DNA from: Ciona intestinalis
Taxonomy: Eukaryota > Chordata > Ascidiacea > Phlebobranchia > Cionidae
Assembly (NCBI RefSeq): GCF_000224145.3
Contig: NC_020166.2
Location: 6,805,632-6,869,631 of the forward strand
Reading direction: 5' to 3'
DNA: 64,000 nucleotides
Shown here piece after piece: positions 1 to 11,840 of this stretch. Position 1 is the first letter of the stretch, and each line of letters opens with the position of its first letter. The notes under the pieces were generated by a model. That model made no database searches. It was given only the letters and a program-made list of their open reading frames with translations, and had not been told where the DNA came from. The position numbers and the translations under genes are program-made.

Positions 1-344
1 TTTGATTATTTGCCGAAAAATATGTTTCGCTTCCTCTTTCGTCCAGCTTTACCGGGTCGTTTTTCCGGGGTTTTCCCGGTAATTTTTTCGCTGCAACACG
101 TACACGCATAGTTTAAATAAGTTAACTGCCATGAGTCACTGACGATACGCGTCTACTAACTTTAAATTTATATTGTTCTCTCAGCCATTTGTAATATCCC
201 ACTATGTTACAATGTGGCGTATTCTTGATATTTCACTTTTTATCAAGTTTTACGTTTTTTAGACTCCTTGAAATTATAAATGACTGCAAATTCTCATTTC
301 GGCTTTAATTCTTTCGCGATTTTAACGTTTATTAAACCTTTCAG
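1..344. other. Intron or upstream DNA before the first visible p53/p73 exon
   Basis: No coding exon is visible here. The stretch ends in a polypyrimidine tract and AG that act as acceptor for the exon starting at 345, so at least part of it is intron. The gene's earlier exon(s) and promoter lie outside the window. Confidence 0.6.
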
Positions 345-3300
345 GGTTCCTACCAATGTTTGAGCAACTTTCCGACCAGCAACCCCCCTATGAGGTCATA
401 CTCAAACGATATGACGCAACAGAACACAATTAATCAGCATGTAAGTGGTGACTCAGCTATTTAATCGGATTAGAAACAACTGGTTTTTAAAGCAACTTCT
501 GTAACTAGGTTTTTTTTACAATGTTTAAACGCACTCGTTATTTTAAAAAAAAAAAAAAACCAGTCCCAAATTTATAATTTAATACCCCGATTTATTTCAC
601 ACCCCTGACATTTTTTTCGTGATAATCTAATTTGAAAATGCTGTAACAAATATTTCTCCTTGCAGCATCCGGCAAACATGGCGAACCTTGTAACCACGTC
701 CTCCCACCCCATCAACCAACACAACCTCGTCTACCATTCCACCAGCCCCAACACGGGAGATGCCCCTAACAGCACCCAGAACAGCCCATACGCCCCAAGT
801 CCATGTGGGGGTTACGAGTACCCCACCTCACCCCTCTCATCTAAACCCACTATCCCACCAAGGTGAGCAAACTAAATAAAGTCTTAAGTTTAAACGTATA
901 TTAGAATGGGGGTAAGATGGGACATGATTCTCTATTATCCCCCATTTGGTAGTAAACAATATTCAAATTACTTCTCTAATCGTATCCTTGCGACTTTTAA
1001 AAAGTGCCTTTATTTGTTAAAATTAATCTTACTCTATAGTACTGTACTATGTTTTATATATTTAAAAAAATTCATAGAAAATGGAACACTATACTAAATG
1101 TTAGTTTAATTTAGCATAGTGATTTATTTGACTGTTCCCGTAACGTGGCCCAGTGTATACACGCCCTATTGTACCGTCACAGCTGTGTAGTATACACATG
1201 GAATTTCGAATCAAAGTATTTAATTTCCCATACAATATCTACGCTGACCGGATCCTTACCCGTGGGTTTAATTTGTTCCTTTTGGGGCAGCACGTTTAAG
1301 TGGGCTCGGTTTGCCAATTCTCAACACATTACAACAATCGTATAACGTTCACTCTCAAACAGCGCCGCGATTTTCTCGCCGCGTATTTGTTTTAAATCTC
1401 CAATTTGCCAGTTTTCATTGTTACGTCACAAACCCAAACCATCCGTCATAAACGCAAACAGCGCGACGAGCCCACACCCGGAGCAAAAACTCGTAAATCA
1501 CAATTCGACTTTGATTGCACCAACGGTCAACCTGGTACGGTGGTAAACACGGGTATGTCAGCAAATACGACCGTTGCTTCGTTTCGTCACCTGCTAACTT
1601 GTCTATGATCAACGTTCAACTTTCTATGTGTTTATTGGCAAATATACGGCGGTAAAGCTATAAGCGATTCGATTTTTAAAGTCCCGTTTATTGTAAGTAC
1701 TGTAGTTGCTCTTGGCCGTAAAATTTACCTTTCTTAACATTGTACACGACAATTCCATTATTTCTTTCAATCTCGGTCGCTTTTTGTTCGTGTGCTTTGA
1801 ATTGTGACGTCATTTTGTTCACTTTACAACAAGGTATATAGTTAACGATAACCGAAATGAATGTCGTCATAAAATAAATCCCCTCATACTTCATAAACGT
1901 TCGCAAACGGTCATTGTGACGTCACAATGCAGAATTATGAGTCAGGTTTTCATGACGAATTAATCGACGCCAATTTTTAAAACGAAAAATTATCAAAACT
2001 ACTTTTTGTGTGGTTTGAACCGCGTTACGTTTGTAACGACGTTCAAAGGCAGAGCTGTTTCGTTCTGTATCTGCTATTTACTTATCAAATACACTTTCTA
2101 AATCGGTAAGTTCGTAAAAACTAACGTTTTAATACAAAAGACCTTCCAAATATAATAAACGGTATTTATTTAACGCACCCTGCTAAGTAACTTCGCCTTC
2201 CCATCGCGTAAGCTGCAATTCAAATGAAGCAAAAGCCGCAAATTTAATTTAAAAGCCAGTGTTTCCGATGCAAAAAAGCGTGTTTCAAATATTTTTTTTG
2301 TAAATCTACAAAAATAACTACAGTTTTGATACGTCACCTTATAATTCGACAATATTTAAAACAAAAAATATTTTAAAAAGAAACAGGATAATGTATATAT
2401 ATACAGCCATACAGGTAATTTGTCTTCCGCAGCCGACCATAGCTATTTCACGACGTCTTATATATTTCGTCGCCTTTACATCACTTAGCATGGGCATTGT
2501 CGTCGGTTCTTTGTGTCGGTGTACGCGGATGTTTTTTTAGCAATCCGCCTGAAATGAGTCTCTGCTTGTATCAACACCACGCATAAGGATACTATGGCTC
2601 AATATTACAACACATGCAGTTCAACCCCGGGTCAGGGAAAATCAAATAAGTCAAAAATATTTGACTGCCTGTCAAAAAACATTTTCTTCTGACCTTAATA
2701 TCAAAATACACCCAAAAAAATCTTTTACAGTTTTTTTTGCGTTTCTAAATCATACAATTTAAACATTATTTTAAAGCAGAAGACAACACTAACCCCTTAT
2801 TATATTTGTAGCACCGATTACCCTGGGGAGTGGGACTTTCAAATCAACTTTGGCGAAGCGACCGAATCTGCCCCGAAAAGTGCCCAATACACTGTAAGTT
2901 GTTAAACGTATACCTTTAATATATATATTTAATATATACTATTTGTTTTATACATTTTTTGTTTTATATGTAAACATGTTTAGCAACCTAACAGATCGCT
3001 TAATACAAATAATTCCATTCTTTTGCGAAAAATGCAATTTAAAAAAAATACTTTATTTTGTTATTTTTTATACACACCCTCCTTCTCAATACACCACAGG
3101 ATAAAGTTCATTTTCATAAATCTTTCCAATCCCTAATATCGTTTGATGTTTCAAACCTGGTTAAATAAGCTGCCGTCACGCGCTATCGATTATTAAAGAC
3201 GAGCCATTGTTTCGTCATAACAACATCATCCCGTTTTCGTTATTCGCTCATAATCGCCAAATCCCACATCAAAGAACCGGAGCCGAATTTTTGGAATTTT

Positions 3301-6300
3301 CGCCACGAAAAAGCTAAAAAAACGCGCCGATGCCACACTGGACGGTCACTTAGGCCGAAATCTCTTGTTGTGTTAAGTCTAAATCAAGATACTGCGATTT
3401 CGGGATCAAAGAAACGACGGCGAAGGATCAAAAGCCACGATTTAGATTCAATAATTCATAAAGCCTTATCAGTACCTATGTTTTGACCAGTGCTAAGAAA
3501 AAGCTCACTTGAATAAAAATGTTGTTTACCGTAGTGCCCCACATGCTAGCCCTCAAGCGCCATTTAAATTTCCAACAGTTTCCAAATATACCCACCTGTC
3601 AATCAAAAGCAATTTACGTCATAATCTTTTAACTGCCCTCAGATGAAAAGACGTGAATTTGTAATCCCCATTAAGTCGATACATTCATTGAACCCACTCG
3701 CCCGTTAAATCGACCATTCTGTAGCAATCCTCCAAATTACCATAATCCCACACAGTACAACCTCCCAATACCCTTTAACACAGAACTTAATAAACCTTGT
3801 ATCGTTTTAAACCCTCTGTCATTGTGCCGGCCACCCCAGGAACCCAAGAGCGCCTCGAGGCCATTTAACAAAAAATCCGATAACGAAAATAAAACTCCAA
3901 TCCCCACAGCCGTTCCACTCGTCTGCAGCTTATACTTTAAGGAGCTAAAATATCCCAAAACCCCCTCTAACATCTCGAACCGTCAAAACGTCTCGTTATC
4001 GCATTAAACCAACCAAACACGAATCCACCACTAGATTCCAATACAACTTACACGCACAATACAGAGTGTTTGTTCATGCCAGCTACACCACTCAACACCG
4101 GCCATAAATCGCTGGTGGTTTCTAATAAACGATGCGATGACGCCTCAAGTACAGCCTGTTGATCGTACGCTGTGTAAATCTCGTCTTTTTGATTGAAATC
4201 GAACATAATAGACGACATCCTCTTCTGAACTTCACACCTATACCTTATATCGGCAACCGAGTTCCAAACTTTCAGATACTTTACTTATCTCCGAACAGAT
4301 TTAAAATCAATTCTCGCGCGTACATATGTTTCCGCTCTCCGGTATTGTACATCATGTCCATATCGCATGTTAGGCTCGTCAATTTAAATTTTCCACACAT
4401 AAGTAAATGTTGCGAATTGATTAAAGTACTTTATAGCATTGGAGTTATTTTAATCATATAAACTCTGGCTAAACAACTCGTACCATTGTCGATGGTAAAA
4501 TGTGAAACAAAGATAAATCCGAATCAATTATGTCCCAAATCATCGTATTTTTATGTATTTGCCAACACCAGCTAGCAGCCACCTTTAAGGCTATGTCAGC
4601 AACATCAGAATGGTATGCGACTTTATGTGTATCTTAATACCATTTCTAAAAAACAACCACGTGTTTCACACAACCGTAAAACCAGTAACACGACTTTCTT
4701 CCACAGTATTCTCCAATTATAAACAAGCTCTTCGTCAAAATGAACGTCACTTGCCCAATCAAATTCAAGTGCGCTCGCCCGCCACCTAACGGATGTGTTG
4801 TACGCGTCATGCCTGTCTTCAAACGACCTGAACACGTGACCGACATCGTCACGAGATGTCCAAACCACAAGATTCCAGACCAAGGTAAAAGCAGTTTTCG
4901 TAGTTTTGTTTCTAACCGTCGCATTTTATTGCTACGTCGCATTTTATCGCTAAGTATATTTTTTATTTTTTAGGTACTTTTCAGAATATATTGCTGTAAT
5001 ATAATCATTGGGTGATAATTAAAAATTGAAAAGCCGCGTATTAGCTTTAGGCTTTTGAAACTGCTTTTGCAGAAAAGTGCAGCAGTGTGTTTGTACGAGA
5101 ATCTTAAACCGCGTTTTCACTCATGATTTTAAACCCTCTCGACAAAAACCTGATATCAATCGTTAGAGAATTTACAAAACACAAGTACCCACTATCATAA
5201 CCAGCTCCGTGTTTCACATCGTTCCATCTGTTTCGAGTCAAAACGATCATTTTTCCCACCCGTACTCGAAACATTGTACCACGATATTCGTTGTTGCGAC
5301 TGAGAAAGTTGCCGCTCCAGTGCTGCCGGATTTTTTCCCCACTAATGGTCACTCCTTGGTCATTGTATCGAGGGTACTTTTCGGAAACACTGTGGCTTTT
5401 TTCTCAAGTGAGCGCTGTTGGTTTAAAGAAGTGGTGCGGTTGTTTAAGTAGCTGGGAAAATAGTTGAAGCAAAAAATTAGGGCCTAGGTTCAAATTTACG
5501 ACCGGGAAAACCCGGAAGCGGCGTCACGCTTCCCACAATGCCGTGCGCGGCGGCGGAAGGAAGAAACGAACTCTTAAACTTTGGATTTTTATTCTCACGG
5601 CCAACAAACGGCCACACAGTAATCAGGCCACTTAGTCGTCGTCATCGCGGAATATCTACGTCGTACTACCCCCCAGAGAAATAATAACCGTCCCTATGTC
5701 TGTATTCACCATTGTCGCGTCACCTCAATAGACCATTGTGACGTAACAAACTCTAACAATGCGAGTAATAATACGTTCGTTCTGAAATAACAAAACGTGT
5801 AGCAAAGAACAGCCCACAATATTTACACTGCAAAGACGATATATTGAGCTACTTGAATAAAAACTAACATCGCCCGTTTGATTTCACTCTCCTATTGACC
5901 CTGCAAACAAAAGAAAATTGTAAATTCTTAGAAGTTCATTTAAGGAATTTCTTTTTTAATTATGTCTTGCTACTTTATTACACGCCACGTAGTACGAACT
6001 GTATTTACATACGCATCATTTTTTAAAACTTTCGCAACAAGTTTTTTTTAAATAAACTATTTTTAAGTTTTTTTTATAAAACTGGAAAATTCGGCACAAT
6101 TTGTTTCCCTATTTTTTTACCCACATGGTGTATCTCTAAATTGTTAATAGGTTTACTCTAAATCCACCTAATTAGATTCGATAGGATCGCCCATAGTTGT
6201 AGGACGTTTTACATATATTACCTTTTTTTTATTTTGCACAACGGTTTTATTAATTTTCACAACTTTAACATACCAACAATTAGCTTGCGTCTTTTTTAGT

Positions 6301-9300
6301 TTTCCTGTTTTTAAAGTTTATATTTTCCGTTCCAGCACAACACATTCCCCACTCACAACATCTCATCAGGGCAGAGATGCCTGGTGAGAACCCAGCCATT
6401 TATAACGTGGCTATGGATGGCAGAGAAAATGTAGCTGTGATGTTCGAACGACCACAGGTAAAAAAACAATATAAAAATATATATTTGCAAAGTTTTACAA
6501 ATTTTTACGTTTAAAACTGTTCAAATTCCTCTGAAAATTTTACACATTTTTGATAAAACTTTCAAAATTACACCCATTTTAGTACACGCAACATTTAATG
6601 GTTGTGTAATGTTAACAGATTGGAGCTGAATACACCACTGTACTTTACAAGTTCATGTGCTTATCTAGCTGTGTTGGTGGAATCAACCGGCGACCCCTTA
6701 ATGCTGTGTTTAACCTTGAAAATGCAGAGTAAGTTCGATATATTCCTGTTACAAATTATGATTATTTGTTTTTCATGTTTTTCCTCCCTGAATTTTAAAA
6801 TATTTTTACACTGTTACTAAAAAAGGCGTTTACGTCAATGGGTATTCCCCGCTAACGCTACTCCCCCACAGAGGACAAGTATTAGGACGAAGAGTGGTTG
6901 AAGTAAGAGTATGCTCGTGCCCTGGAAGAGACAGATCACAAGAAGAGAAACGGAAGAGAACAGCAGAGTCGGAGGTTAAGAGTGGATCGAAAAGAAGTAA
7001 GTTGGAAGGAATGAATATTTTGATGTTTTCCTAATGTACTGGCTGATATATATATGTGTGGGGTGTTTGACATGGTATTAAGGTGATATAAAATAATTTT
7101 TTTGCTTTACTTGTTTTTCCATCATTATATTTTCTTGAATAGGTTTTGGTGGGTTTATTATGTGGGTGTGCTTTTACTGTAGCCTATGCTATTCTACTCT
7201 GTATTGGCGTGACCCTACGAGGCGGCACTAAATGGGATGTCAGAACACATGTCTAATGGCTTTTTTACGACATGGCACAGGAAAAGAACGAAATGAAAAA
7301 CAAATGTATTTTAACCTTTTTTGTTTCCACAGCATACAAATGCATGCAAGGCTCGATGAATATTGTTCAAACCGCCCCTGCAAAGCGGAAGTGTGCCATG
7401 AACGGAAATGACGATCAAGAAGAATTCACGCTCAAGGTGAGGCTCCCGTGATACGTGATGATTTTCACAAATTCACGAAAAACATGGGTTTTACAATAAA
7501 TGATGTCTGTTGAGCAGACTATAAATTGTGACTCTATTATAATACAGTAGGGTAAACTGGGACACGTTTTTATTCTTCTTTCGTGTCCCATTTGTTAGTA
7601 AACGAAGAACACTCAAAGAATATATCACCGTAGCCCCGCGATTCTAAAAGAGCGTTATTTGTTGTTTAAAACAAGATCCAAAAATATGCAATTTCGGTGC
7701 CAACGATATCCCATCTTACCCCACAGTATAATATGTAATAATCGTCATTGTTTCGTCACAGATCCGAGGTCGAGATAAGTTTGAGATGCTAAAGAAGATT
7801 AAAGAAGCTCTGGATCTTGCGGAGGTTGCCGCTCACCAACAAGTGGAGAACTATAGAGATGAAGATGCAAGAACGTAAGTACTTCATGATCATCATGTCA
7901 TCTTCATCATTTCTGACTTTTTTTGATTTACCAATCAAGCGATATTATTTTTTGCTTTTTCTCGCGCTTTCTCGCCTGCAAAGAGGCAACGTTTTGTCGC
8001 ACCTTAAAAAAAGATCAGGAGTTGCGAAATTAATTAATCAGACGAAGCGAACTAGGTCCCACAAGTCAGGAAGTGTAAGGCGACAAGGAGCCATTGAAAC
8101 ATTAATTATCTTGATGGCTTTTTAAAATTCCACCCAAAATTGACCACGAATTGTATTTTATTGCATGGCTGTTTATAAATACTTCCACCATTCGTAGAAC
8201 TAATTTTAAAAAGTCATCAAACTAATTATGTTTCTCTGACCTCTGAAGGTTTAAAGTCGAGCCATCATCCATACACGGGAAGTACCCCAAACAGATCATG
8301 ACGTCAGACCTCCTATCGCAAGTCGGTTACCAGGAGTAACCGTGTCATGACGTCATAAAGTTCACCGAAATCGTGCTCTTCAAAGTCTGCGCCCACTTAT
8401 AGAAACATTCTGGAAGTTTCGGAATATCTTGTTTCCTGCTCGTGTCCAAAGCAACGGTTCCAACGTCACGTGGTTCTCTTGCCGTCCGTGCCTTCTTCTC
8501 TCTGCTTCTCTCGTTCCCCTTAAACACCACATTCCGTCACAACTGCCCGAACAAGCTGCTAACCAAGCCCACCGAAAGTTGGTGCACCCTCTGGAATATT
8601 CTGCCATCACCAAAAATTGTTCGAATTTTAATTCTGAGCACATTGTACCCTGCACCGCACAAATGGATACACACTAGTAATTAACCAGCACCGATGTCCG
8701 TTTTCTTTCATTGCTCGTTCAACAAATGGTCCATACTGCCAACAGCGACCTATGGTGGCCGCACAGCTGTCTGCTAACCAAAGTAAATCATAAAACAAAG
8801 TAGCGACGTCTCTGCTGCTATATACCTTGGCTGACTTCCCGTTCTAGGCCAATCATAAACCTAGAACACGCTCGCTCATCACAAGTGCCTATGACGTCGC
8901 TATGACGTAGGCACATGTCACCGATGCGCGTACGCAGCCTTTTATTTCGTAGAAGTTCGAACGTACTTTATAAACATATATATATATATACATAGACATT
9001 TTCACACTGTGTTTTTATGTGAACTCGCGTGCCCCTATTTGTTGTGTATATAAATGGGAATTCCCATTGATAATACCACAATCTTATAACGACCGTAGGT
9101 GCTTTTTAGTTCGCCCCGCACGTCTATTTTGTTCTTCTTTATACAATATAACCGTCCATCGTGTATTTTGAACAGGACAACTTCCCTAATGTTCCCTGCA
9201 TGCACTATAGCGCCTCTCGTGGCTGTTCCGAGCTCATTTTTACGTGGTGTTTTCTATTTTTGTACAAATTGCTTATTTTGTGTCGCCAATAAAATGACCA

Positions 9301-11032
9301 AAGAGAATTTTCCAACCACATTTTCTGTAACAATTATAGTGAGCATGGTGACGTACAGGCCTATGCAGACGTACTAACGGATACTTTAGGTTTAGGTTTA
9401 CCAGCTGCTTTTTTATTGTTAATACGCCGGTATACTACACTTTCGCCCAAAGACACAGCAACCCATTTAATAAACTGTTATTACTTTGTATGGAATGTGA
9501 ATAAACATGGTTTACCGTTAATTTGACCAATTTCTTATAGACGTCAAAGTACATCCTCTGCAGCGCCACCAAGAGAAGAAAGTTCCGCGTCCACTTCGCG
9601 AGGTTTGTCATTTTAATACCGCACTATGACGTCATAATAAACCTTTGTCACTCCTCCAGCTGGGCAAGCGAGCACGAGCGCTTTATGCATGACTGAGCAC
9701 GTTTCCCATGGAAGTCAGGGGTTTTCCCTTACCCCCACCCACTCGAGCCACCCTCTTACCGTCACCCCTACCTTGGAGCCCCCTATTGTTGAAGGGAAAA
9801 CCCCGTACACTCATAATACCAGCGCTTACCCAGGCATGGTGGATCAATCATACTGGTCAACGGAAAGTGATCTAGGATACGACATACCAGACACCAAACA
9901 ACCAACAACGACGGGCAATGGTTTACCTAACTGGCCAAACCAGGAAAGGTAGACATGAATACCTTAAGATACCAAAACAGTTTGATTTGGTTTCAACTTA
10001 AGGCGATTAAATATGTAACGCACCAAATTCTAAAACTCCAGGACTTAAAATGTTCGCTCGTGTTCTTTGGCGTGATTTTTTAAATTTCTTTGACCAGACT
10101 TTTGTAAATAACAGTTGTTTGTCTTATTCTCAGCCTTGATTCGAACCCAAAGTTACTTCGCAACATAAGCGGCCTCTCATCTGTTTCAAGTCTCACATCG
10201 TCTCAACTGAGCAGTCAAACAGGTATAAAACAAAACTGCACGAGCCAGGATTAAAATCCTGGTTGTATCCTATGTAGAACCTAAGATAACTATATTGTGG
10301 GGTAAGATGGGACATCTTTTGCACATGATATCTCATGTGTCCTAAATCGTGTCTTTACCCTTTACAATACCTATAAATTTACGACGGTTATAAGTTTTAT
10401 AATTCTTAAAAATTACCTTTTTACTACCAAATGGGACAAGAAATAGAATAATGAAAACCTCTATCATCTTACCCTAACACACTATATTACTAAACATTCT
10501 AATGCAATCCACATTTAGCAAATTAAATCTTACGTGGCTTATTATTAATCTTTTCTTTATGACATAACAGGTCGTTTTGTTACGCGTGTGACGTTACGAC
10601 AAACTGTTGCGCTCAATCCTGATATGCCTAACAGTCAACGATGGGACCATGATACCACGGTAGGTTAATGCATTCTTGTGTTGGGGGAAAAGTTACTATA
10701 TTACTGCATTGGCTTCATGGCAGTAATCCTACAGCGCAGCTGGTATAACTGTTTTAAAAATATATTTGTTACTCGTTCGAGTTTTCTGCTTGACTTCTCA
10801 TCATCTATATTATCCGTTTGTTAGTATAATACCTTTCAAAATATGTCCATTGCGAAATTATATTTTCCACTTCTACCATTACTTTCCACACGAAGTACTC
10901 TTGCTTCCGATTGTAAAATTTTCTTACAGCAGATGTAACTTTTTTCAGAGCGACAATGAAGACGTCACCAGAAATGACGTCAAGCGCGAACATGATAACG
11001 TCACCAACACTGATAGTTTTGATTTTCTATAA
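345..11032 (+). CDS. p53/p73-like: p53/p63/p73-family transcription factor (14 exons, 5' end missing)
   Basis: Exons: 345-440, 666-862, 2812-2893, 4707-4884, 6336-6457, 6619-6728, 6872-6996, 7333-7436, 7762-7874, 9541-9602, 9660-9948, 10134-10222, 10571-10659, 10949-11032. All junctions are GT-AG and phases join to give 579 residues plus stop. This is a sequence-specific nuclear DNA-binding factor that controls stress and differentiation genes as a tetramer. The DNA-binding domain starts near residue 99 at TDYPG, a p63/p73-type motif. It keeps the zinc ligands (RCPNH and MCLSSC), the DNA-contact run GGINRRP, and [11 protein letters not shown]. The tetramerisation domain (about 331-375, around [20 protein letters not shown]) is closer to p73 than p53, with an extra helix. 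The Ser/Thr/Pro-rich tail has no visible SAM domain and ends with VKRE, a possible SUMO site. The initiator exon is outside the window. Confidence 0.95.
863..2811 (+). other. p53/p73-like intron, 1.9 kb
   Basis: Lies between the Ser/Pro-rich N-terminal exon and the TDYPG exon. It holds a degraded MITE at its left end. Several open frames of 60-70 codons occur but none has recognisable protein sequence or splice context. It contains runs of TTTTAAA-type AT-rich DNA and nothing else I can name. Confidence 0.7.
903..1050 (+). mobile_element. Degraded MITE, GGGTAAGATGGGA subfamily
   Basis: It starts with GGGGGTAAGATGGGACATGA, then the internal landmark CATTTGGTAGTAAACAA shared by MITEs across this window. 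The right end is eroded. Confidence 0.55.
2894..4706 (+). other. p53/p73-like intron, 1.8 kb
   Basis: Separates the TDYPG exon from the exon beginning YSPIINKLF. The 100-codon open frame at 4159-4461 is AT-rich and resembles nothing I recognise. No repeat family from elsewhere in the window is evident. Confidence 0.7.
4885..6335 (+). other. p53/p73-like intron, 1.45 kb
   Basis: Contains a small GC-rich patch around 5500-5560 (CGGAAGCGGCGTCACGC and a CGCGGCGGCGG run) in otherwise AT-rich DNA. This could be an internal regulatory or promoter-like element, but there is no other evidence for one. No coding exon is visible. Confidence 0.55.
7543..7730 (+). mobile_element. MITE in a p53/p73-like intron, GGGTAAG subfamily
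   Basis: The left end CAGTAGGGTAAACTGGGACA and right end CCCATCTTACCCCACAGTA are inverted copies. The internal landmark CCCATTTGTTAGTAAACGAA is present. Confidence 0.7.
7875..9540 (+). other. p53/p73-like intron, 1.7 kb
   Basis: Follows the tetramerisation-domain exon. The 8.38-8.68 kb part is open on both strands for 80-90 codons, but the translations have no recognisable domain. A short TA dinucleotide run lies near 8978-8993. Several TGACGTCA-like CRE/ATF motifs occur (for example near 8300 and 8347). Confidence 0.55.
10291..10486 (+). mobile_element. MITE in a p53/p73-like intron, GGGTAAG subfamily
   Basis: The left terminus is TGTGGGGTAAGATGGGACA and the right one ATCATCTTACCCTAACACA. 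The internal ACTACCAAATGGGACAAG is the landmark in opposite orientation. It is repeated at 11926-12121 because the whole region is duplicated. Confidence 0.75.
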
Positions 11033-11169
11033 AACTCGCCACGGATGAAGTCGATTTTGGTTCCACGTTTTTATGGCGACCATCGACAAAGCTGCTCTTG
11101 GGCGACCTTTTGTGCATTTTTAGGCAACTTGAGACAAAGTCCTGAACATTAAAGTTTTTACTTATGTAT

Positions 11170-11248
11170 ATGGCGGCCTAGTGTTGCCATACAGATTTTA
11201 AAAGAAATTGGGCAGAAAAAGATAAATTTGGCAACACTTGGCCACCAT
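11170..11248 (+). repeat. 79-bp foldback in the p53/p73-like 3' UTR
   Basis: The left arm ATGGCGGCCTAGTGTTGCCA (11170-11189) pairs with the right arm TGGCAACACTTGGCCACCAT (11229-11248) with two mismatches over 20 bp. In the transcript this would form a long hairpin just upstream of the polyadenylation signal. It could be a tiny MITE or a small-RNA precursor. The copy in the duplicated segment is at 12800-12878. Confidence 0.75.
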
Positions 11249-11258
11249 GTTTTTTTTT

Positions 11259-11264
11259 AATAAA
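11259..11264 (+). promoter_or_regulatory. Polyadenylation signal of the p53/p73-like gene
   Basis: AATAAA lies about 230 bases past the stop codon, in the 3' UTR. The same hexamer recurs at 12889-12894 in the duplicated copy. Confidence 0.6.
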
Positions 11265-11299
11265 ATGCTCGCTATTTTGAATTATGCTGCTCTTTCTAT

Positions 11300-11790
11300 C
11301 GTGTCTTAAACCATAGTATACTGAAGTGATAGTACGCTAACGAGACCACGTGACCACTTTTCACGCATGAGTGCACAGTTGCACTTCGCCCGACAGTTCA
11401 GCCAGACAGTGCAGTATAACAGTGCAAGGCAGAGTCCGTATATAAGCATTTTTATATGTTTATATACGGAAAAGGATCGCGAAAATTGTTGTATAATGTA
11501 CAGTGACACATTTTTAATAGTTTAGCGAATTTGACTGATCGTTTGCGTAAAGAAATTACATTTGTAGCCAGATTGGAAATAATCATCATAGAGTAGCATA
11601 TATACAATGGCCTCTGCTTAAACGAAAGTTTTCTGGACGACCTATTTGCTGATTCACTAACCACAGGTAGCACCAGATATAAGAACTTTACAAGTAAAAA
11701 TCTCAGAACTTATGCATTGAGTTCTTATCTGGCAGATATTCAACCCACTGTAATTATTGAAGATTTCGGAAACAATTCTAATGCAATTAT
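11300..11790. other. Sequence between p53/p73-like copy 1 and the assembly gap
   Basis: Unique sequence that begins where copy 1 diverges from copy 2 (near 11308). It contains an inverted repeat: CCGTATATAA around 11436-11446 and its complement around 11459-11468. No gene is recognised. Confidence 0.5.
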
Positions 11791-11840
11791 NNNNNNNNNN
11801 NNNNNNNNNNNNNNNNNNNNNNNNNNNNNNNNNNNNNNNN
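11791..11840. other. Assembly gap (50 N)
   Basis: Fifty Ns. The sequence just after the gap resumes inside the exon that ends at 10222 and repeats downstream sequence, marking a misjoin or unmerged haplotype rather than a simple gap. Confidence 0.95.

Noticed and set aside
8380..8677. Long overlapping open frames on both strands in a p53/p73-like intron
   Set aside because: Neither translation shows a known domain, and there is no splice or start context; chance openness in slightly GC-richer DNA.
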